Positions 56,901 through 64,000 of a stretch of 64,000 nucleotides of DNA are shown here, piece by piece. Every line of letters begins with the position of its first letter. Position 1 is the first letter of the stretch. The translations under genes were made by a program, and so were the position numbers. Source of the stretch: Opisthocomus hoazin. Lineage: Eukaryota > Chordata > Aves > Opisthocomiformes > Opisthocomidae. Location of the stretch: contig NC_134439.1 in the NCBI RefSeq assembly GCF_030867145.1, positions 6,051,379 through 6,115,378 of the forward strand, given 5' to 3'. Under the pieces are notes generated by a model. That model was not told the origin of the DNA and made no database searches. It saw only the letters and a list, made by a program, of their open reading frames with translations.

Positions 56901-59900
56901 GAGAAGGTCCTTTAATCAGCACCCTCCGGGCTTTGACCCCTGTGTTAATGATCTGGCACCTGGTGGGATGCTGGAAAAGTTCAACATTTTAAGAGAAACT
57001 CCAGCAAAGTAATCATTGGGGTCTCCGCACCTCCTAAAATGTCACAAGAGGAGATTAAAACAGCGTCTAAGTGGAGAAGATGGTATGGTTCCTAGTGTAT
57101 CTGGGAGCTCCAGACTTTCTGCATTCAGGGGAAAAAGAAAAGCAGGATTTTTCCCAAGCGCCTGCTGATCCCTGGAGATGGGCTGAAATGGAGAGGTACT
57201 GCTAAAGCTGCTGAAGCTCTCAGGTGACAAAATGATTGCAAAGATGGACTCACTAGAACTGCAAACCCCCGGGGAGATGCTGGAAAACCGCTGCCAGGAT
57301 TTATTGGCAACCTCTGCCCCGTGCAAGGCGATCTCCTGTGGCAGCAGCGGAACCGGTCGGGGTGGGATGGAGCACTTCCAACTGCAATTGCAGCGGGGAA
57401 ACTGGGGAGCAGGGAAAAGAAGCAACCTGCTGAAGGTCATTCAGCAAAGCAGGGACAGGAGGAGGACCTGGCTGCTGGCCTGTGCTTGTCCCCATGCCCT
57501 GCGGATTTCCGTGCGCTCACGGTAAGCTGACAAGAACAAAAATGGAGCTGGAAAAGCAATAAAGCCCTAATCCTCACAATCCTTGCTTTCCTTCCCCGAA
57601 AGCCCGTTGCTTCTGCAAGGGCCCTGCGGCATCGCAGCAGGATGCCTTGTACCTACCAACTGCATTGCAGAGCACACGTGCAGGCAAATTAAATTGCTGT
57701 TGTGCTGGCATTTCTTCATCTTAAGCCTTTTGTTTATCTACCTTATTTTCAGAAGTTTATTTGGGTTTAGGAGCACCTCTTATCTTTCAGCAAAAGAAGA
57801 AAGAACAGGTGCAGTTTCTCTGTTTCAGATTTCTCTCCTATCTATGAGCAGGAAAAGCAGCTCTGCACCCTGGAGAATGGTTTTCCTACGGGAAAGGGAA
57901 CCAGTGCCCACCACAGTCTGCTCTGAAACAGAGCAGGAAAATCACCTCAGCAATTGCATGGAAGAACAGCAGAGCCATACGTGTCCTCCACGGGAATGAG
58001 CACCCATAGTCGCTGCCATCCCATTGAGCCCCAAGGAAGGAGACTGGGACAAAGTCCCACCAAGGACTTAAGCCCTGTAAGAGGGAAAGGGCTGAAAGCA
58101 TCCTTTTCTGACCCATTTATACGTAGGATGTCTGCTCGGGGAAGGTCTTCAGCAGCAACCACGATGCAAAGAGGCTTCACCGTCACCTTCAGATGGGTTT
58201 TGCCTGTGCCTGGTGCCTGGGACACGCCGGTGAAGCTGCTGGAGGGGAAAGGCATCATCACTTTTACTGCCCATCCTGGTGCCATCACCAAACAGACAGG
58301 GACCACACAGTGCCCAGATTGCCTCCAAAAATCCTAGAAACCTCCCCAAAACCACTGGTAGGCTTGCTGAGATGGCAAACAGCAACTAAGTCTGCAGCAA
58401 GGTTATGATGCCAGCCCAGAGATCGATTCACCAGGTGAGTAACTCCCAGGCACGGAGCGCGGTCCCTGAGCATCGCTCGCTGCCCTGTGCCACCACCGAG
58501 AATAGCTCCCGCACCAGAGCAGTATTTCAGCCTTCCATGGGTTTTCATTAAGGGTTATTAGTGGCTCTGTAATCACCACCAGAGCAGGGTTTCATGTTCT
58601 GCTTAATGAAGTGTCAGGGCTTCTGAAGGAAAGATACGTGTTTTAATGATGGTTTAAGGCTGTGGTGGAAGCGCGCAGGTGGGGAGGGAGAGCTAGGTGG
58701 TTTGGAAACCTGGGTGAAGGCAATCTCCAGCACCAACTGCCCCAAAACCTCATTTCATGGAGCCACCACCCGGACCAAGCCAACCAGCAGGGATGCAGGA
58801 GATGTAATTTAACAGGAAAATTTGCATTTTTGCTGATTCCCTCCATCTAGTGCCCATGGAGTGAGGCTCGAAGGGGACATGGGTTCTGGTGGTACTTTTC
58901 GGAGCCCTTTTGAGAACCTGCCCCCGGGGAAGCCACCTTGTCCCATAGACCTTCTCCCCCAGCACCATGCCCCCCACTCTCTGCGGGGAGCAGCCCTGGC
59001 TTGTCCCAGCCTCTGGGGAGGAATGGCCCTGCTCCCAGCCCCACAGGATAAATAATAAAATAAAAATAAGCCCAGATGCACCGGTTCAGCTCCACATCGC
59101 CAGCACAGAAGACAAGCAGCCACAGTGGGCAAGCTGGCAAGACACGGGGTGGTTTGGGGATGCAGCGGGCTCCTCCGGCGAGCCCTGTGCACCCCAGCTC
59201 AGGTCCAGCACCCACACCCCCACACCGAGGGATGCCCCGGGTAGCCCTGCCCCTACCCCTGCTCATCAGGTCTGATCTGCATGGATGCAGCCCCCCCACA
59301 CCAAGGGGCTGCGGGATTTTCGGCCACCCCATGATCAGCCGTGGGGTCCTCGACAGCCCAGCGAGGCTGGGAGCTGCAGGAAGACCCCGTCCCCCTTGGT
59401 GTGCCCATTTCCACTTGCGACTACAGCTGAAGCTCTGCGAAACTGCTGTTTTATTATTCCAAATTGACTGCCAGAAGATAAAAAGCCTCCTTTGCACCCC
59501 CGTCTGCAGGACAGCGTGGCCATCACCTTCGCCATCGCAGCACATCCTTTGCCACTTCTTGCTCCCAAAAAATTAACTCAATACTGCAAGATGGAGGAAT
59601 GCTCCATGGTCCCGCCCCGGTCCATCACCCAACACACTTTGGGGGACAGGAGCACCCCAAGGCACCACACATTTTCTGCAAACAGCTTGTTGGCAGAAAG
59701 CAGGCAGAGCTCTGCTCTCACCCTGGTCCCTGCATGGGCAGCCAGACTGGACGAACTGGGCAGAGGCCAGGACCGGCTGGGGCAAATCACTGGGGCACGG
59801 GACTGAGTGCTTGTGGCCTGCCTGGCCAAAAAGCGGTGGTGGCAAGGAAGGAAGGAAGGGGGTATGCGTCTGGCTGGTCACAAGATCATTATTCCGGTGA

Positions 59901-60240
59901 TGGAAATGGAGCAGCTAGGGGGGAGAGGGGAAAAAAAAGAGAGGAAAAGGATGCAATGAGCAAGAAAATGGAGTGGGTCAGCTGCAGCCAAGGGTCTCGG
60001 AGCCAGAGCTGCGGGGAAAGGAAAAGAGAGGGGCAGCAAACCTCGTCCCACCTCAGGTGGGCTCTGCCTGGCCAGGGAGAAGCAGAGAAAGCCCCAGGGG
60101 CCGAGTCGTGGCACTCAAGGCTGCAAAGGCTGGGGCACCCCCCCGAGGCTGGGGGGACAGGGACCGCGACAGGTCCAGGGCCGTGTCCCCCTGCTCTGGG
60201 CCGTGTCCCCAGGCAGCATAGGGGTTGGCGGGGGGCCGGG
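50958..60240. other. Single-copy DNA, no gene recognised
   Basis: This is about 9.3 kb of ordinary-composition DNA without a recognised protein gene, RNA gene or transposon. Open frames up to about 200 codons occur but resemble nothing known to me. Several AT-richer islands with homeodomain-, POU- and GATA-like motifs (for example 54060-54240 and 56830-56970) look like possible regulatory elements. A short GGAA repeat lies near 59846. Confidence 0.5.
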
Positions 60241-60244
60241 GTCC

Positions 60245-60424
60245 ATGGGCGTGGGAGAGGTGCAAGCGGTGGCTGAAGCCCCTGGCACAGAGCAGGCAGC
60301 AGCAGGGCCACTCGCCGGTGTGCTGGCACCAGTGAGTCACCAGCTCAGGACACTGGGACAGGGCAAGGGACACTGGCCCAGGTGGGCTCAGCAATGTTTG
60401 GCCAGGCTGGCACCGAGGCAGACA
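60245..60424 (-). pseudogene. Degenerate C2H2 zinc-finger stretch
   Basis: On the minus strand one frame reads ELVTHWCQHTGEWPCCCLLC followed by ARGFSHRLHL, showing the L-x2-H-x3-H finger end, an HTGEWP linker (consensus HTGEKP) and the C-x2-C-x3-F start of the next finger. Another frame just upstream reads CPAHGHCVCLGASLAKH, a finger with its second Cys changed to His. Adjacent fingers therefore lie in different frames, and key Cys/His residues are missing in places. This suggests a decayed zinc-finger exon, or a real one affected by sequence errors. Confidence 0.4.
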
Positions 60425-60747
60425 CAGTGCCCATGGGCTGGGCACTCGCAGGGGGATCTGTGGTGGGGGAGGACAGGGGATGTTGGCCCCGCACACCTCC
60501 CACGAGCCAGGTGCTCACACGGGCTCGTCGCGGGCCAGGGCTGGAGGGCCAGCTCTGCCATGGCAGGAGACATCTGGCAGTCTCCAGCAGGGGGTCTGCA
60601 GCGAGGCAGAGAGCTCTCCACCGTCTGGGCAGCCATGGGGTGTCTCCTCCAGGACCCCGACAGCTTCTGGAGCGGCATCACCCTTCCTACTGCAGCCCTC
60701 CTTGCACCCAGCATGGGGGTCTCGGTGCAGCTCCTCTGTCCGGGGTT

Positions 60748-60997
60748 TCAGAGGGGCTGCGATTTCTCTGGCCGTCCTGACAGCTTCCCAGTGAGCTGGT
60801 GTGCCAGGGGGAGGCTGCTGGTGGGCTCTCCAGTGCCCCATTGGGGCCCTGCTGGCATGCCCGGGCTGGGTCCTGCTCCAAGCCCTGGGGGATGCTCCCC
60901 CCAGACCCCCTCGAGGTGATGCCCCATGCTCCCACCATCGCTACACCGGCATCCCGAGGAGGCACCTCTGCCGTCACCGTCCCAGTCCCGCTGCCAG
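60748..60997 (-). CDS. Possible terminal exon of an unrecognised gene
   Basis: A good acceptor (TTTCTCTGTTCCAG) ends at 60998. The frame set by the upstream candidate exon (61087-61306, phase 2) stays open for about 83 codons to a stop at 60748. The predicted residues, from SWQRDWDGDG, resemble no family I know. This is the weakest part of the model. Confidence 0.25.
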
Positions 60998-61086
60998 CTG
61001 GAACAGAGAAACACACAGCTCAGGGCGAAGGAGAGCCGACCTGCCATGCCAGCTGCTCCGGGTGTTCCCGCTCCGCTAGCCCTTAC

Positions 61087-61306
61087 CTCTGCCTCTGCAG
61101 CCTTTCACAGCCCTCTGGCACCGTCAGACTCGTCCTTCCTGCTTCTGCTCCTCCCGCAGCACCTTCTCTCCAGCCAGCGGTTTGCAGGATGGCCTTCAGC
61201 TGCTTCCAGGAATCGGGCAGAGACGGGCCCAGGCACGAGGAGGTTGTTGCCAGTCCCTGCGGCGGCGGCGGCTCCGGCTGCCTCTGGGGAGGCTCTGGGT
61301 CCGCAT
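61087..61306 (-). CDS. Candidate exon of an unrecognised gene (220 nt)
   Basis: Acceptor TGCTTTGCAG and donor GAG/GTAAGG bound a 220-nt exon, open in the frame dictated by the exon at 61820-61890. It encodes a Pro/Gln-rich start (ADPEPPQRQPEPPPPQG), then LPDSWKQLKAILQTAGWREG, then ERLQRQR. The SWKQLKAILQ part looks like real coding sequence with an amphipathic helix. Function unknown. Confidence 0.4.
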
Positions 61307-61819
61307 CTGCAAAGCATCAGAAGTGATGACACTGGGAAAGGAATGCTAGCACAGCGCTCCTGCTGCTCCCCGCGTGGGTCACCCCTCCACGGGGCTGTCA
61401 CCTCCCTGTCCCCAGCCACTGGCAGCTCTGAGACCACCAGGCTCAGAGCACGCCAGTGACAACAGGACCGTGGTACAGGCACACGATGCCACGTGACAGC
61501 AAACAGAGAAAGATTTTTCCTTGCTCGTCCCCGCCACGAGCCCCAGGAGCTGCAGGGGCAGCTCGGGATGGGGCAGAGGCTGTCGTTTCCCAACTGTGGT
61601 ATAACAAGTCTCTGCTGGGCACAACAGAGATGAGTTTTGGCAGAGATTTATTAACTTCCCCCAGCTCGGTATGGGAGGCAGAGGTCCTGTAAGACACCCA
61701 GGCCTGCTTTGGGCTGTGAAAATGGCAGTGCTGACCTCTGAAATGCCCACGAGAGGCCCAGAACAGGCACACAGCAGGGATAAGAACGGCCATCACGTCC
61801 CTTCCGCCAGCCAACTCAC

Positions 61820-61890
61820 CGTGCAGCAAGCTTCGGCGCCTGGCGACGCAGCCGGGGCAGCTATACGAGCTCAGCTGGTGGTGAACTCTC
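61820..61890 (-). CDS. Candidate exon of an unrecognised gene (71 nt)
   Basis: Acceptor TTTCTGCTAGCAG and donor CACG/GTGAGT bound a 71-nt exon encoding RVHHQLSSYSCPGC then VARRRSLLH. The SYSCPGC stretch is reminiscent of the start of a C2H2 finger, and finger-like sequence lies 1.4 kb downstream. Its phase joins in frame to 61306 (CAC G / AT). An upstream partner near 61999-62047 has a compatible phase but a poor donor, so the 5' end is not defined. Confidence 0.4.
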
Positions 61891-62689
61891 CTGCTAGCAG
61901 AAACCAGAGCGGCGATTAGAAACAGGCTCTGAACTTTGAGATGTTTCCTCTCCCCAGCTACACCTCCATGAAAGGACATAGGACACCAAAGGTAAAACCT
62001 CCCCAGAAGCCTCCTCTGCTTCAGCGTGAGACCAACACCCCCAGTCCCTGCAAAACCCCCAGACGATCCCCAGCTATGGGGACATTTCTCTGAGCATCTT
62101 GTCCTGGCTCCCTGGTGGTGACGCCCGCCTGTGACACTGCGGAAGGGACAATGACACATGCTGGGATGGCCCCTTGGTAGGAGGGACCTGGGATGTGGTT
62201 GCGGTGGCCGGGCTGACCTGGCCCTGCAGGACCCAGGGTGGTGGTGACAAGGAGGGGGTTTACACCACAGCGCTGCCCAAAGTCCCATGAAGGGATACCC
62301 ATCCCCCACAGCCACCGCCGTGGTCCAAAGGGGCAGATGGCCAACAGGGCCCTTTGCTCCAGGAGCTCTGGCCGGCTGCGAAGGGCTGCGGGGCCAAAGC
62401 CTGGGCGGTGCCACCGCTGCAGGGTCCCTGCCTGGGGAGATGAACCACTCGCAGCCGTCCTGCATCGCGCTGCGGGGCTCGTGGGGCCCGCTCCGGGCCT
62501 CCCTGCGCCTGCAGGGGAAGGGACCGTGGTTCACACTTCTGCATCCCGCAGCGCGCTGCTCCACGAGGCCCAACGCCAAGCCCAGCCCCAAGACGGGGCC
62601 TGCTCCACGCGGGGCCCTGCTCCACGCTGCCCCACGCCAGGCCCAATGCCGAGCTGAGCCCCACGCTGGGCCCTGCTCCACGCTGCCTC

Positions 62690-63297
62690 ACACCAGGCCC
62701 CACGCCAGGCCCCGCCCCACGCGGAGCTGCAGCTCATGGCCCCGCCCCCGGCACCTCCCCCGCGCCGAGCCTGGCCCTGCGGCGCCCCCTGGCGGCCGCG
62801 CCGCGGAACTGCCATCGCCCCCAGCGGGGCTCCCCCGGGTCCCGCCTTCCCCCCGCGGCCGCGGGTCCGCGCCTACCCACGCGCGCGTACGTGGACGCGC
62901 TTCACCCCCCACAGCTGCGCCCGCGCGTGCTGCTCGTGCGCAGGCCCCCGCGCCTGCCGCCGCACGCGTGCAGACGCTCACGCCCACGCACGCACGTGCT
63001 CCCCAACCCCGTGTCCGCAAACACGCGTGCCCACGCGCCCGCCCACCCACGCGCGCGCAAACCCGTACGCGCCCTCGCCCGCGCGCCTGCGCCCCCACCC
63101 TCTCGCACCCGCCTCGGGGAGGCGGGGCCACGCATGGGGGCGGAGCCTCTGCGCGGGGTGGGGGGGCGGGGCTACGGCGCCGTGGGGCGGGGCCAGCGAG
63201 CGCCGCGCGCTGACTCCGTCTCCGGGCGCCGCCGCTGCCGCCGCTTCCGAGTAAACAGCGCGGGCGGGGGCCGGCCCCCCCCCCCCCCCCCCCCGCC
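62690..63297 (+). promoter_or_regulatory. SMARCD2 CpG-island promoter and 5' UTR
   Basis: This is extremely CpG-dense DNA with repeated ACGCGCGC and CACGCACG tracts (62,870-63,110), followed by GGGGCGGGGC Sp1-type boxes (near 63168 and 63187). A 20-C run sits just before the SMARCD2 start codon. No TATA box is seen. Confidence 0.65.
63275..63294. repeat. (C)20 homopolymer in the SMARCD2 leader
   Basis: This is an uninterrupted run of 20 C ending four bases before the SMARCD2 ATG. If the mRNA includes it, the leader carries a 20-C stretch right at the initiation site. Confidence 0.85.
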
Positions 63298-63462
63298 ATG
63301 GCCGGCCGCGGAGCCTTCCCGCTGAGCCCGCTGCCCCCCGCCGCCGCCCCGCCGCCCCCGGGGCCCGGCCCCGCCATCCTGCGCGGCCCCAGCCCGGCTC
63401 CCGCCGCCGCCGCCGCCGCGCCGGGCTACCGCCCCATGGGCCCGGCCTCCGCGCCGTACCAG
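63298..63462 (+). CDS. SMARCD2: SMARCD2 (BAF60B) coding exon 1
   Basis: This is the first exon of the SWI/SNF chromatin-remodelling subunit SMARCD2, which links the complex to transcription factors and is needed for granulocyte maturation in mammals. The 55 residues start MAGRGAFPLSPLPP, continue through a Pro/Ala/Gly-rich stretch and end GYRPMGPASAPYQ. Human SMARCD2 starts MSGRGAGGFPLPPL and reaches FRPMGP...QYQ at the end of the same region; SMARCD1 and SMARCD3 start differently. The ATG has a strong Kozak context (CCGCCATGG). The exon ends in phase 0 at a GTGAGC donor (63463). The SWIB and coiled-coil domains lie beyond the window. Confidence 0.82.
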
Positions 63463-64000
63463 GTGAGCAGGCCTCGGGGCGGGGAGAGGGGGTCGCGGTG
63501 TGAGGGGGGGTCCCCGGAGCCCCCCGCAGGGCCTCGGGACCCCTCGGCGGTGGAGGGCGCCGGGCCGGCCGTTGGGGCCTTCCCCGCCTCTCGGGGCCTC
63601 CCGGCAGCCCGGCCTCCGCCGGGACCCCCGGCCCGAATCCCGGGTGACCCCATTTCCCTGCCCTGCTCGCCGAGCCTCCCTCCGCGCCCTCCGCCCCCCC
63701 TTCTCCTCCCTCTCAGAAACCCCCGGGAAAAGTTCGGGCAGCGTCTCCGGGCGCATCCCCTCCGCCGCCCCAGCCGGGCCGGTGACAGCCGGAGCCCCGG
63801 GCCCGTTCCCCGGGCAGGCGGGAGGCCCTGCGCCCGGCGCCGCAGCCGTTTCCCCGAGCCCTGCCACCTGCCCGTCTGCGTCCCGCCACGCTGGGGGCCC
63901 GCGCTCGGCCTGGGGTCCGGGGCTCCGAGACGCGGCCGGGGAGACGGCTGGGGAGGACAGCAGGTGCCTGCTGATGTCGGGGGGCAAAAAACTACCTTCA
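63463..64000 (+). other. SMARCD2: SMARCD2 intron 1 (partial)
   Basis: This GC-rich intron follows the GTGAGC donor and runs off the right edge. No second exon (expected to start RPGM-like) is recognised in it. Confidence 0.7.

Noticed and set aside
51000-60200. Growth hormone or CD79B, human neighbours of SMARCD2
   Set aside because: No matching protein segments were seen in the open frames of this stretch.
61999-62047. Possible upstream exon (TLKQRRLLG-like peptide) of the candidate gene
   Set aside because: The phase fits but the donor would be GTTTTA, a poor site, so it is not annotated as an exon.
61443-62681. 412-codon minus-strand frame upstream of SMARCD2
   Set aside because: It runs through splice sites of the candidate exon at 61820-61890 and through low-complexity GC-rich DNA. 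No family resemblance was seen apart from the exon itself.
62287-63213. 308-codon plus-strand frame in the SMARCD2 CpG island
   Set aside because: Arg/Ala/Pro-rich translation of CpG-dense repeats upstream of the real start codon; the SMARCD2 exon lies in another frame with a matching N-terminus.

Overview
This is a gene-sparse, GC-rich stretch of a bird nuclear genome. The evidence for a bird is CR1 LINE 3' ends, avian-type endogenous retrovirus remnants, compact CpG-rich genes and strong minisatellite content. Three host protein genes are recognisable. PIP4K2B exon 1 lies on the minus strand (1093-1269). The complete ten-exon CWC25 gene lies on the minus strand (2849-9000). SMARCD2 exon 1 lies on the plus strand (63298-63462) and the gene runs off the right edge. 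In human, PIP4K2B and CWC25 are neighbours at 17q12 and SMARCD2 is at 17q23.3, so the window spans a junction between two blocks that are separate in human.

Layout. 1-9000: PIP4K2B 5' end and CWC25, transcribed leftward. 8.7-19.6 kb: a segmental duplication. Each copy holds a CWC25 promoter/intron-1 fragment, a pair of oppositely oriented tRNA-like cassettes, and an array of minus-strand tRNA-Cys(GCA) genes: seven full genes in copy 1, five full plus one fragment in copy 2, and one divergent gene in the spacer. Copy 2 lacks CWC25 exon 1 and has gained CR1 sequence. At 19,444-19,629 an exact-length inverted copy of 12,807-12,992 ends inside a tRNA-Cys gene, and the satellite begins directly at that cut.

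19.6-50.96 kb: about 24 kb of a G-rich 20-bp minisatellite in two related families (A to about 32.28 kb, B beyond), with nested higher-order repeats of about 853, 2,086 and 3,005 bp. A broken 7.1-kb endogenous retrovirus (20,691-27,839) sits inside family A and itself carries two solo LTRs of other families.

50.96-63.3 kb: mostly unannotated single-copy DNA. On the minus strand at 60.2-61.9 kb there is a candidate unrecognised gene, with two phase-compatible exons and a degenerate C2H2 zinc-finger stretch. A large CpG island then leads into SMARCD2. The long open frames in the minisatellite and over the tRNA genes are artefacts and are not annotated as genes. Positions, splice sites and tRNA pairings were worked out by eye; family names come from recognising the protein sequences.
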